64,000 bases of DNA from Prevotella communis (lineage in GTDB: Bacteria > Bacteroidota > Bacteroidia > Bacteroidales > Bacteroidaceae). Both the position numbers and the translations under genes were made by a program. Shown piece by piece: positions 26,746-34,550 of this stretch (the stretch's first letter is position 1; each line of letters begins with the position of its first letter). The notes under the pieces were generated by a model, which ran no database searches, had not been told where the DNA came from, and was given only the letters and a program-made list of their open reading frames with translations. The DNA lies in the NCBI RefSeq assembly GCF_022024115.1, contig NZ_CP091792.1:1550001-1614000 (forward strand), written 5' to 3'.

Positions 26746-27981
26746 ATGAATTTCGAGGAAATGCTGAATGTTCAGGAAGGACAGAAACCCCACCGTGAGT
26801 CAACCCCGCTGGGCAGTTACTATCGCCGTCAGGTGGATGGTAAATACCGCTATGTCATTGAGTTAAGACCGGAGCTGACCGACAGTATCGTGTTCTGCGA
26901 AGCCCTGAAGCAGGAACAGCAGTGGTCTGTGCGCCAGCGTGGCAAGCAGCAGCTCCACTACGAGGTGCATCAGGACAGCAATGACCAGCTCTATGAACTC
27001 GAACTGGAGCAGGGACAGTTCCTGACGCTGGCATCTCTCCTCGACCAGAATCCCGCTGCCCTGGCCGGCAAGGGGTTTGTGGACAGCATCGTGAAACCGC
27101 TGATTGAGTTTGGTGCCAAGCTCAATGAGGAGGGCGTGTTCCAGCTCTGCTATGCGCCCAACAATATCTTTGTGCGCAAGAGCGACAATCATCCCTTCCT
27201 GCTCTCCCATGGCTCGTTCTATAAGGCCATGACCGACCAGAAGGCACTCTTTGCCGGGGCCGAGGACTATGTGGCTCCCGAGGTGCTTGCCGGTGAGGAG
27301 GCTACCGGGCGCAGCGATGTCTATTCCCTGGGTAAGCTCATCGCTTTCCTCTACGAGCAGGGCTCCATGCCTTTCGAGTATAAGCAGGTGGTGAAGAAGG
27401 CCACGGCCGAGGAGCCCAGGAAGCGCTATAAGTCGCTCGACGAGATGCACAAGGCTATCAGTCAGAAGCGCAGTATGCGACGCTCTGCCGTGCTGATGGC
27501 TGCCAGCGTGCTCGTCTCTCTGCTGGCCGTCTATATCTATGTAGACACGCTGCCCGAGGTTACTAACAATATAGAGTTCGTAGAACCGGCTAAACAGCAG
27601 ACTAATGACCTCTTTAGTAGTGACGAACTGGAGGAGGATACGGCATTTCTGGCTGATACAATAGATCTCTCTGATGAAGCGCTGATGCAAAAGGCTGAGA
27701 TGATTTACCGTAAGCGTTACCAGAAAGCTGCCGATGAGATTCTTTCGAAGGTTTATAACAGCAAACACATGGGGTCGTCTGAGAAGACCTTCATGGCCAA
27801 TTCTCAGTCTATGGCCGAGGAACTGCTCAAGGTGCAAAAAGAACTGGCTGGCGAGGCTGGCTTGCCCGACGGTCTGGCTGGCCGCATCGGTCACGAGATC
27901 GTGGAGCAGCTCACCCAGCAGAAGCAAAAGGGGCTCAGCCGTCATGGCTATATCAAGGCAAAGGAAAATGATAATAAATAG
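26746..27981 (+). CDS. Membrane-anchored protein-kinase-like pseudokinase
   Basis: A 411-residue protein. The middle resembles the C-lobe of a Ser/Thr kinase: YVAPEVL at 175-181 (APE motif) and GRSDVYSLGKLIAFLYE at 188-204 (the D-x-x-S-x-G helix). The catalytic residues are gone: the HRDxxxxN loop reads QLCYAPNNIFV (133-143), with no His-Arg-Asp, and the DFG site reads LLSHGSF (152-158). No Gly-rich loop or VAIK Lys is visible. One membrane helix (about 246-265) is followed by an acidic and then helical periplasmic tail (266-411). I infer a non-catalytic binding or scaffold role. First gene of a run with DUF4494, YggS and a sigma factor. Confidence 0.7.
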   Translation: MNFEEMLNVQEGQKPHRESTPLGSYYRRQVDGKYRYVIELRPELTDSIVFCEALKQEQQWSVRQRGKQQLHYEVHQDSNDQLYELELEQGQFLTLASLLDQNPAALAGKGFVDSIVKPLIEFGAKLNEEGVFQLCYAPNNIFVRKSDNHPFLLSHGSFYKAMTDQKALFAGAEDYVAPEVLAGEEATGRSDVYSLGKLIAFLYEQGSMPFEYKQVVKKATAEEPRKRYKSLDEMHKAISQKRSMRRSAVLMAASVLVSLLAVYIYVDTLPEVTNNIEFVEPAKQQTNDLFSSDELEEDTAFLADTIDLSDEALMQKAEMIYRKRYQKAADEILSKVYNSKHMGSSEKTFMANSQSMAEELLKVQKELAGEAGLPDGLAGRIGHEIVEQLTQQKQKGLSRHGYIKAKENDNK

Positions 27982-27991
27982 ATAAAAGAAA

Positions 27992-28480
27992 ATGATGAGA
28001 AGTAGAACAGCAACATGGTTTGAATGCAAGATTCGTTATGAGAAGACAATGGAAGATGGTATGCAGAAGAAGGTCACCGAGGCTTATGTGGTGGATGCCC
28101 TGAGCTTCAGCGAGGCCGAGGAGCGTATCATCGAGGAGATGTCTTCATATATCAGTGGTGAGTTCAATGTCACCGACATCAAGAAGGCGCCTTATGGCGA
28201 GATCTTCTTCAGCGACCAGGAGATGGCCGACCGCTGGTACAAGGCAAAACTGCAGTTTATCACGCTCGACGAGAAGACTGAGAAGGAGAAGCGCTCTAAC
28301 GTGAACTACCTGGTTCAGGCCGGTTCGTTCAATGGTGCCGTGAAAAACCTGGAAGAGGTGATGGGTGGCACCATGATCGACTATTCTATCGTCAGCGTCA
28401 ACGAGACCACGCTCATGGATGTTTTCGAGCACCTGGCAAAGGCCAGTAAGCAGGACGATAAACCCGAATACGAAGGGTAA
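27992..28480 (+). CDS. DUF4494 domain protein
   Basis: A 162-residue soluble protein of the Bacteroidetes family DUF4494 (start WFECKIRYEKT; VTEAYVVDALSFSEAEERI near 30-48). No catalytic motif is visible and the function is unknown. The ATG at 27992 is 10 nt after the pseudokinase stop; the second ATG at 27995 is equally possible. Confidence 0.82.
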   Translation: MMRSRTATWFECKIRYEKTMEDGMQKKVTEAYVVDALSFSEAEERIIEEMSSYISGEFNVTDIKKAPYGEIFFSDQEMADRWYKAKLQFITLDEKTEKEKRSNVNYLVQAGSFNGAVKNLEEVMGGTMIDYSIVSVNETTLMDVFEHLAKASKQDDKPEYEG

Positions 28481-28488
28481 AGGGAATA

Positions 28489-28542
28489 GTGAAAAGTGAA
28501 AAGTGAAAAGTGAAAAGTGAAAAGTGAAAAATTTGCTACCGC
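28489..28542 (+). repeat. GTGAAAA heptamer array with GCTACCGC end, copy B
   Basis: Six perfect tandem copies of GTGAAAA (28489-28530), then ATTTGCTACCGC (28531-28542), then TTT and the yggS ATG at 28546. It is the longest and cleanest array in the window and replaces any Shine-Dalgarno site for yggS. Confidence 0.9.
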
Positions 28543-28545
28543 TTT

Positions 28546-29217
28546 ATGTATCCTGTTAAAGAGAAATTAAACGAAGTGCGTCAGTCGCTCCCTCAGGGGG
28601 TGCAGCTCGTGGCTATCAGTAAGTTCCACCCCGAGGAGTATATTACTGCGGCCTACGAGGAGGGCCAGCGCGTCTTTGGCGAGAGCCACGAGCAGGAACT
28701 GTCCCGCAAGGTGCAGTCGTTGCCCAGCGATATCGAGTGGCATTTCATCGGTCATCTGCAGACCAACAAGGTGAAGTATATCGCCCCTTATATCTCGATG
28801 ATCGAGGCGGTGGACTCGCTGAAGCTGTTGCGCGAAATCGAGAAACAGGCTGCCAAGGCCGGTAGGGTGGTGCGCGTGCTGCTGGAACTGCATATCGCTG
28901 AGGAGGCTACGAAATACGGACTCACCCTCGATGCCTGCCGCCAGCTGCTGGCCGATGGCGAGTGGCGACAGATGGAGCACGTCCAGATCTGCGGACTGAT
29001 GATGATGGCTTCGAATGTGGACGACGAGGCGCAGATAGCGCAGGAGTTCCAGACGGCTGCCCGTTTCTTCGACGAGGTGAAACAGCAGTATTTCGCTACC
29101 GACGATGCCTTCTGTGAGCGCTCCTGGGGCATGAGCCACGACTACCACATCGCTGTGCAAAGCGGTTCCACCATGGTGCGTATCGGTACCACCATCTTCG
29201 GACCCCGCGTATATTAA
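28546..29217 (+). CDS. YggS/PLPBP-family PLP homeostasis protein
   Basis: A 223-residue single-domain TIM-barrel protein that binds pyridoxal phosphate and is involved in B6 and amino-acid homeostasis; it has no known catalysis. The PLP Lys is in LVAISKFHP near residue 26, followed by GESHEQEL, HFIGHLQTNKVK near 73-84, GLMMMA and MSHDYHIAVQSGSTMVRIGTTIFG at the C-terminus. The ATG lies 3 nt after the heptamer array and 7 nt separate its stop from the sigma factor gene. Confidence 0.93.
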   Translation: MYPVKEKLNEVRQSLPQGVQLVAISKFHPEEYITAAYEEGQRVFGESHEQELSRKVQSLPSDIEWHFIGHLQTNKVKYIAPYISMIEAVDSLKLLREIEKQAAKAGRVVRVLLELHIAEEATKYGLTLDACRQLLADGEWRQMEHVQICGLMMMASNVDDEAQIAQEFQTAARFFDEVKQQYFATDDAFCERSWGMSHDYHIAVQSGSTMVRIGTTIFGPRVY

Positions 29218-29224
29218 ATTAGTA

Positions 29225-29902
29225 ATGGAAGATAGCATACTGAATAAATACCTCGACGAGATTGGTCGCGAGCAACTGCTCTCCGAAGAGCAGGAGGCCC
29301 GCCTCTCGGCTCGTATCCTTCAGGGCGACGAGCGGGCGCTGAACCGCCTGATCGAGGCTAACCTGCGTTTCGTCGTTGTCATTGCCCGCCAGTATCAGGG
29401 ACAGGGCCTGTCTATGGAAGACCTCGTCAGCGAGGGCAACCTGGGTCTGATGAAGGCTGCACGTAAGTTTGACGCCACGCGCGGACTGCGATTCGTCAAC
29501 TATGCCGTGGTCTTTATCCGTCAGCAGATAGAGAAGGCGGTGCGCAAGGAGAGCGACGAGCAGCGTGTGGAGAGCACCCGCGACGGACAGACGCGTTCGG
29601 TGGATGCCCCACTGGGTTCCAAGGCCAATGTTAGTCTGCTGTCCGTACTGGTCAATGCCGACTCCCCACAGGCCGACCAGCGTGTCTATAATGCCAGTCT
29701 GGAGGATGCCATCGAGCGTTCGCTGCAGACGCTCAACGAGCGCGAGACCGTCGTCGTCAATGCCTACTTCGGTATTGGTGAGGAGCGTCAGACTATGGCC
29801 GAGATAGCCGAGCGCATGTCGTTGAAGCGTGAGCGTGTACGCCAGATACGCGACCGCGCCGTGCGGCGCCTGAAGAAAAACATGAAGTTATTCCGAAAGT
29901 AA
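29225..29902 (+). CDS. Divergent sigma-70-family RNA polymerase sigma factor
   Basis: A 225-residue sigma factor. Region 1.2 is at the N-terminus (LNKYLDEIGREQLLSEEQEARL), region 2 at about 35-105 (core-binding DLVSEGNLGLMKAARKFD) and region 4 at about 165-225, with the helix-turn-helix TMAEIAERMSLKRERVRQIR. It is shorter than a Bacteroidetes RpoD. In region 2.3 the usual YAVWWIRQ reads YAVVFIRQ, so the two Trp that flip the -10 base are replaced, and the region 3 segment is not recognisable. I infer an alternative sigma of the RpoD group. A terminator follows. Confidence 0.85.
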   Translation: MEDSILNKYLDEIGREQLLSEEQEARLSARILQGDERALNRLIEANLRFVVVIARQYQGQGLSMEDLVSEGNLGLMKAARKFDATRGLRFVNYAVVFIRQQIEKAVRKESDEQRVESTRDGQTRSVDAPLGSKANVSLLSVLVNADSPQADQRVYNASLEDAIERSLQTLNERETVVVNAYFGIGEERQTMAEIAERMSLKRERVRQIRDRAVRRLKKNMKLFRK

Positions 29903-29909
29903 ACATAGA

Positions 29910-29936
29910 AAGGCTCCCAGAAACGGGAGCCTTCTT
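29910..29936 (+). terminator. Intrinsic terminator after the sigma factor gene
   Basis: AAGGCTCCC (29910-29918) and GGGAGCCTT (29925-29933) with a 6-nt loop and a short T-rich tail, just after the stop. Confidence 0.8.
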
Positions 29937-29962
29937 TGCACTCCAATCAAATTAATCAACTC

Positions 29963-31057
29963 ATGGCGGAGCAAGATAAATGGAAATGGCAAGAGCCCGG
30001 CACAGCCTGGCGTGGCATCTGTACCTATCATATCACGCTGACGATACCGTCGCGCGAACCCTTGTTAGGGACGTTGGTGATACCCGACGGCGACCCTGCC
30101 CAGGCGCGTGTGGAGCGCACGGCATTGGGTAATGCTGTTGTTGATGAGCTATACGTGATGTGCCGCCACTATCCTGCCATCCGCATCCTCCAGTTTTGCC
30201 TGATGCCCGACCATCTGCATGCCATCATTAGGGTGACCCAGGTCATGGATACAAGCATACGCAGCGTGATTCGCGGATACTGGCAAGGCGTTAAAAAACT
30301 GGGTAGGGCATACACCTTGTCCGTCTCTCCCGCGTCTGGCTCTTCGTCCGTTTCTCCTGTTTCCCGTCCTTTGGCAGTTCCTCCCGCGTCTGGCCCTTCG
30401 TCCGTTTCTCCTGTTTCCCGTCCTTTGGCAGTTCCTCCCGAATTCAATTCGGGGTCAACGCCCCAAGCCCCCACCTGGCCCTTTCCTATCTTCACCGAGA
30501 GGCCCTTTATCCGCCCTTTGTCGCGCCGCGGTCAGCTTCATACTATGATGCGCTATGTACAGATGAACCCTCAGCGCCTGGCCACCAAGCGCCTGAAGCC
30601 CGGCTTCTTTCATGTGCAGAGGGATATCATCATCCATGGCCGCAGCTATGATGGCGTAGGAAATACCATGCTGCTGATGGCCCAGATCTTTGCTCCCGTC
30701 CACGTGCGTAGTGCGATGGTGGCGGCAGCTGAGCATGGCGAGACAGAGTCCCTGCGCAACTACATGAATTCTTGCGTGTTGAAGGCCCGCCAAGGCGTCG
30801 TGATGGTATCGCCTTTTATCTCTACCCAAGAGAAGATGGTGATGCAAGTGCTGCTGCGCGAACAACGCCCTTTTATCATACTTCTCGATAATGGCTTCCG
30901 GGATTTCTTTAAGCCCTCCGACGCCCTTTTCGATGCCTGTGCCTCAGGTCGCGTCCTCCTGTTAAGCCCCTGGCCCTATGATGCCACCAAGCGCCACATC
31001 AGTCGCGCCGATTGCGTAGCCCTGAACCAAATGGCGGAAGAGATATGCAGCATGTAA
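29963..31057 (+). CDS. RAYT-type Y1 (HUH) transposase with C-terminal Rossmann-like domain
   Basis: A 364-residue protein. The HUH motif is HLH at residues 84-86 (FCLMPDHLHAII) and the Y1 Tyr is probably Y198 in MRYVQMNPQRL, so the single-strand nuclease site looks intact. Between them an 18-residue Pro/Ser-rich repeat (PASGSSSVSPVSRPLAVP) occurs twice (123-140, 141-158; 54-bp units at 30329-30436 with one base difference). Residues ~244-364 form a second domain (GVVMVSPFIS, PFIILLDNGF, LFDACASGRVLLLSPW) that recalls the DprA/LOG Rossmann fold. No inverted terminal repeats are evident, so it is probably a domesticated, single-copy RAYT. A TTG-initiated longer frame is rejected in favour of the ATG at 29963. 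Confidence 0.78.
   Translation: MAEQDKWKWQEPGTAWRGICTYHITLTIPSREPLLGTLVIPDGDPAQARVERTALGNAVVDELYVMCRHYPAIRILQFCLMPDHLHAIIRVTQVMDTSIRSVIRGYWQGVKKLGRAYTLSVSPASGSSSVSPVSRPLAVPPASGPSSVSPVSRPLAVPPEFNSGSTPQAPTWPFPIFTERPFIRPLSRRGQLHTMMRYVQMNPQRLATKRLKPGFFHVQRDIIIHGRSYDGVGNTMLLMAQIFAPVHVRSAMVAAAEHGETESLRNYMNSCVLKARQGVVMVSPFISTQEKMVMQVLLREQRPFIILLDNGFRDFFKPSDALFDACASGRVLLLSPWPYDATKRHISRADCVALNQMAEEICSM
30329..30436 (+). repeat. 54-bp in-frame tandem duplication in the RAYT gene
   Basis: Two 54-bp units (30329-30382, 30383-30436) differ by one base and encode the Pro/Ser linker twice. The near identity suggests a recent, slippage-prone expansion. Confidence 0.9.
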
Positions 31058-31548
31058 ATAAAAATCTTTCATCATGTTAGCCTGTATTACAGGAAGCAAT
31101 ACGTCGTCTCTCTGTCTGAAAAACGACGTGTTGCTCATCGAGAAACGACGTTTCTCCTTATCCCCCCCAAAAAAAATATCAAGTCGTAATTTAATGTTTC
31201 ATATTTAATGTTTAATGTATTCATAATACCCCCAAAATCTTCACTCGAGTGAATTCATCGAATTAGCTCAAGTCATGAAATCACTCGGGTCATTTCATGA
31301 TTTCAGCTATATAGATATTCCGCTACATTTTCTGTCCTCTTTTTCTTTAATTCTCCTTCTTTTTCCTCACCAACCCTTTTTTTTTCTTCGAAAGGGTAAT
31401 AATATCTTGAAATATCCAATTGAAATTACAACAATCTCATAAAGTTTTTGTAACTTTGCGGTGCAAAGCCAATGGAAATTATATGGCGATTGAAAACACC
31501 AATGCCAGCATTAATGTTGAATATAGCAAAACATAGGTCAGTAGGATA
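31058..31548. other. Palindrome-rich non-coding region after RAYT
   Basis: No credible gene in 491 bp. It holds CCTGTA-T-TACAGG (31081-31093); GCAATACGTCGT/ACGACGTGTTGC (31096-31107 with 31123-31134, one mismatch); GAGAAACG-A-CGTTTCTC (31140-31156); the 14-bp palindrome TTCACTCGAGTGAA (31240-31253); and TCATGAAAT/ATTTCATGA (31273-31281 with 31292-31300). The motif AAACGACGT occurs twice. The rest is AT-rich, with a TAACTTTG box at 31451-31458 that may start mutT transcription. Confidence 0.7.
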
Positions 31549-31932
31549 ATGAAACACATAGAAGTTGTAGCAGCAATTATGCATGATGACGAGGGTCGCA
31601 TCTTTGCCACTCAGCGAGGATATGGCGACTATAAAGACGGTTGGGAATTCCCGGGCGGAAAGATGGAAGCTGGGGAAACACCTGAGGAGGCGCTGAAGCG
31701 TGAGATATGGGAAGAGCTGGAAACGAGAATCGTGGTGGAACGGTTGATGCAGACCGTGGAATATGATTACCCGCAGTTCCATCTCACCATGCATTGTTTT
31801 TGGTGTCACGTGGAGAGTGGCTCACTAACATTAAAGGAGCATGAGGCCGCCCGCTGGCTCACGAAGGATCAGCTGGACACCGTCGACTGGCTTCCAGCGG
31901 ATGTGAAGGTGGTGGAAATGCTTAAGATGTAA
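31549..31932 (+). CDS. NUDIX hydrolase, MutT-like (8-oxo-dGTP diphosphatase)
   Basis: A 127-residue protein. The Nudix box GKMEAGETPEEALKREIWEE (residues 42-61) has the catalytic REIWEE. The compact size and the N-terminus KHIEVVAAIM are those of MutT-type nucleotide-pool cleaners that remove oxidised dGTP. The ATG at 31549 has AGGA 7 nt upstream. It is convergent with hisC. Confidence 0.9.
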   Translation: MKHIEVVAAIMHDDEGRIFATQRGYGDYKDGWEFPGGKMEAGETPEEALKREIWEELETRIVVERLMQTVEYDYPQFHLTMHCFWCHVESGSLTLKEHEAARWLTKDQLDTVDWLPADVKVVEMLKM

Positions 31933-31982
31933 GATGTCTGATGGCTGAGGGCTGAAGATGTAAGAGGGAAGATGCAAGATAA

Positions 31983-32013
31983 AAAAAGCGCATCCGGGAG
32001 GGGTGCGCTTTTT
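31983..32013. terminator. Bidirectional terminator between mutT-like gene and hisC
   Basis: A 13-bp stem (31983-31995 with 32001-32013) with a GGGAG loop; five As on one side and five Ts on the other make it work on both strands. It serves the convergent genes. Confidence 0.85.
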
Positions 32014-32033
32014 GTTGTTATAGAGGGGGAATT

Positions 32034-33074
32034 TTATTTGTACTGACGGAGGGCACCTATTAGCTCGCTGTTCTCGTTGCGGGTGCCGATGGTGATGCGC
32101 AGGCAGTTGTTGCAGAGCTGCACGCGGGTGCGGTTGCGCACGATGATGCCCTGGCTGACCAGGTAGTCGTAGATGCGCTGGGCATCCGTGACCTTTGTCA
32201 GGAAGAAATTGGCATTGGTGGGATATACCTTCTCGCAGATAGACAGTTGGCTGAAGGCCTGCATCATACGGGTGCGCTCCTGCATGATGAGCTGTACCCA
32301 GCGGTCTACCTCGTCGGGGTCGCTCAGCACCTTGATGGCCTGCTGCTGTGAGAGGAGGTTGACATTATAGGGATACTTCACCTTGTTGAGGATGTCGATG
32401 ATGGCGGGTGAGGCGAAAGCCATGCCCAGGCGGATAGCGGCAGAGGCCCATGCCTTGCTCAGGGTGTTGAGCACCACGAGGTTGGGGTAGCGGGGCAGTT
32501 CGAAGCGCAGGGGGCGCTGGGCAGAGAAGTCGCTATAGGCTTCGTCGACCACGACAATGCCTTCGAAACCGTTGAGCACCTTCACAATCTCGTCGCGGTT
32601 GATATCATTACCGGTGGGGTTGTTGGGGCTGCAGATCCAGATAACCTTGGTGTGGGCGTCGCAGGCTGCGAGGAGCTTGTCGGCTGTAATCTGGTAGTTC
32701 TCGTCGAGCAATACGGGACGATACTCCACATCATTGATATCGGCACATACCTTGTACATGCCGTAGGTGGGCTCGATAGCCACCACATTATCTTCCTTGG
32801 GTTCGCAGAAGCAACGGTACATCAGGTCGATGGCCTCATCGCTGCCATTGCCCAGGAAGGTGTATGCTGTAGGAATGCCCTTGACCTTCTCGATGAGCTT
32901 CTTTACTTCCAGCTGCAGGGGGTCAGGATAGCGGTTCAGGTTGTCTATGCCGTAGGGGTTCTCGTTGGCATCCAGGAACACGGTGGCCGTGGTGCCAGAG
33001 AACTCGTTGCGCGCACAGCTATAGGGCGCAAGATTCCAAATATTCTTTCGAGTCAGTTTTTCAAGACTAAACAT
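32034..33074 (-). CDS. hisC: Histidinol-phosphate aminotransferase
   Basis: A 346-residue class II aminotransferase that makes histidinol phosphate from imidazole acetol phosphate with glutamate. DANENPYG near the N-terminus, [10 protein letters not shown] near 75, CSPNNPTGN near 148, VVDEAYSDF near 171, and the PLP Lys in [15 protein letters not shown] near 203-217 are all normal. The start is taken as ATG 33074; a TTG at 33083 is rejected. 43 nt downstream of hisD, with repeat copy C in between. hisB does not follow. Confidence 0.93.
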   Translation of the reverse strand: MFSLEKLTRKNIWNLAPYSCARNEFSGTTATVFLDANENPYGIDNLNRYPDPLQLEVKKLIEKVKGIPTAYTFLGNGSDEAIDLMYRCFCEPKEDNVVAIEPTYGMYKVCADINDVEYRPVLLDENYQITADKLLAACDAHTKVIWICSPNNPTGNDINRDEIVKVLNGFEGIVVVDEAYSDFSAQRPLRFELPRYPNLVVLNTLSKAWASAAIRLGMAFASPAIIDILNKVKYPYNVNLLSQQQAIKVLSDPDEVDRWVQLIMQERTRMMQAFSQLSICEKVYPTNANFFLTKVTDAQRIYDYLVSQGIIVRNRTRVQLCNNCLRITIGTRNENSELIGALRQYK

Positions 33075-33095
33075 AATTCTCAATAATTAGTTGTA

Positions 33096-33126
33096 GCGGT
33101 AGCCAATTTTTCACTTTTCACTTCTC
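33096..33126 (-). repeat. GTGAAAA/GCTACCGC intergenic repeat, copy C
   Basis: On the minus strand, CGAGAAGTGAAAAGTGAAAA then ATTGGCTACCGC. Its upstream part overlaps the last codons and stop of hisD; its end lies 21 nt before the hisC ATG. Confidence 0.75.
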
Positions 33127-34404
33127 GATTGCGTTCAATCGAACGCTCATCGCATTCTTGTGGGCATCCAGCTGTTCGGCACCTGCCATCAGTTCTACGG
33201 CATGACCTATCTGGCGTACGCCCTCTTCGCTGAGGTGCTGGAAGGTGATCTTGCGGCAGTAGCTGTCGAGATTGACGCCGCTATAGGCCGTGGCATAGCC
33301 GTGGGTAGGCAGCGTGTGGTTGGTGCCGCTGGCATAGTCGCCGGCACTCTCGCAGGCATACTGTCCCAGGAAGACGCTACCGGCATTGATGACCTGAGCA
33401 GCCATCTCGTCGTAGTTCTTGGTCTGAATAATGAGATGTTCGGGCGCGTAGGCGTTAGAGAGCGCCATCATCTCGTCGGCAGAGGCAACAAGTACCATGC
33501 GACTGTTCTCGAGTGCCTTCTGGGCTATCTCCTTACGGGGCAGGAGGTTGAGCTGGCGTTCCACCTCGGCCTGAACCTGCTGCATCATGTCCTCGGAGGT
33601 GCTGATGAGCAGTACCTGGGAGTCGATGCCGTGCTCAGCCTGTGAGAGGAGGTCGGCAGCCACGAAGGCAGGATTGGCGGTCTCGTCGGCCAGGACGCAT
33701 ACCTCACTGGGACCAGCTGGCATGTCGATAGCCACCTCGCCCAGCGATACCTGTTGCTTGGCAGCCATCACATACTGGTTGCCAGGACCGAATATCTTGA
33801 AGACCTTGGGCACAGACTGTGTGCCGTAGGCCATGGCGCCGATAGCCTGAACGCCACCAGCCTTGAAAATCTTGCTGACGCCAGCCACACGGGCTGCTAC
33901 GAGGATGGCGGGATTCACCTTGCCCTCGCGGTTGGGAGGCGTGCAGAGTACTATCTCACGGCATCCGGCAATCTTGGCAGGCGTGGCCAGCATGAGGACG
34001 GTAGAGAAGAGTGGGGCGGTGCCTCCGGGGATATACAGTCCTACTTTCTCGATAGCGACACTCTTCTGCCAGCAGGTCACACCCTCACGCGTCTGAATCT
34101 TATGGCCTTCGAACTTCTGGGCAGCATGGAACTGATGGATGTTTTCATGGGCCAGTACGATGGCGGCTTTCAGTTCCTCACTAACCAGGCGCTCGGCCTC
34201 GTCGATTTCAGCCTCTGTGACAGCCAGGGATGTGAGCACGGCATGGTCGAAGCGCTCTTCATATTCCTTCACGGCTTCGTCACCCCTTGTGCGCACATCG
34301 CTGAGCACGGTATTGACCGTGGCCTGCAGCTGTGTGATGTCCAGATGTGGACGCTGGCAGATTTCTGCCCATTCTTCCTGTTTGGGATATTTGATAATGT
34401 TCAT
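33118..34404 (-). CDS. hisD: Histidinol dehydrogenase
   Basis: A 428-residue NAD- and Zn-dependent enzyme that oxidises histidinol to histidine in two steps. Landmarks are VGLYIPGGTAPLFSTVLML near 120-138, FGPGNQYV near 210, DMPAGPSEV near 230, the catalytic Glu-His pair in AYAPEHLIIQ near 322, and GDYASGTNHTLPTHGYA near 357. The length is normal. The ATG at 34404 is 4 nt after repeat copy D1. hisD ends inside repeat copy C; its stop TGA is part of the heptamer. Confidence 0.96.
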   Translation of the reverse strand: MNIIKYPKQEEWAEICQRPHLDITQLQATVNTVLSDVRTRGDEAVKEYEERFDHAVLTSLAVTEAEIDEAERLVSEELKAAIVLAHENIHQFHAAQKFEGHKIQTREGVTCWQKSVAIEKVGLYIPGGTAPLFSTVLMLATPAKIAGCREIVLCTPPNREGKVNPAILVAARVAGVSKIFKAGGVQAIGAMAYGTQSVPKVFKIFGPGNQYVMAAKQQVSLGEVAIDMPAGPSEVCVLADETANPAFVAADLLSQAEHGIDSQVLLISTSEDMMQQVQAEVERQLNLLPRKEIAQKALENSRMVLVASADEMMALSNAYAPEHLIIQTKNYDEMAAQVINAGSVFLGQYACESAGDYASGTNHTLPTHGYATAYSGVNLDSYCRKITFQHLSEEGVRQIGHAVELMAGAEQLDAHKNAMSVRLNAIEK

Positions 34405-34408
34405 CTCT

Positions 34409-34459
34409 GCGGTAGCAAATTCTTCACTTTAAAAGCGGTAGCCAATTTTTCACTTTTCC
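34409..34459 (-). repeat. GCTACCGC repeat copies D1 and D2 (tandem)
   Basis: Two elements side by side (34409-34430 and 34435-34459): on the plus strand GCGGTAGCAAATTCTTCAC and GCGGTAGCCAATTTTTCAC. D1 ends 4 nt before the hisD start codon, in the sense orientation. Confidence 0.75.
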
Positions 34460-34465
34460 TAATCT

Positions 34466-34538
34466 GCGGTAGCCGCTCGAGCTCTGCTCGCTTTTACAAA
34501 GCTTCGCGACTAAAAGAAATTTTTCACTTTTCACTTTC
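34466..34538 (-). repeat. GCTACCGC repeat copy D3 split by a 43-nt palindromic insert
   Basis: GCGGTAGC (34466-34473), then a 43-nt insert (34474-34516), then the element's usual tail AAATTTTTCACTTTTCAC (from 34517). The insert contains the palindromes GCTCGAGC (34475-34482) and AAGCTT (34499-34504), and the inverted pair CTTTTA (34491-34496) and TAAAAG (34511-34516). Confidence 0.75.
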
Positions 34539-34550
34539 CCCTATACCCTT

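Noticed and set aside
28489..28542. Possible CRISPR-like array
   Set aside because: The units are 7-bp direct tandem copies with no spacers, and no cas genes are present.
29936..29962. Upstream TTG start for the RAYT gene
   Set aside because: It lies just after the sigma factor terminator stem, and the ATG at 29963 gives the family's usual N-terminus.
31549..31932. Nudix box departs from the textbook pattern at its end (EELET instead of EEXGU)
   Set aside because: The REXXEE core is intact and similar endings occur in MutT-like proteins, so I do not treat it as inactive.
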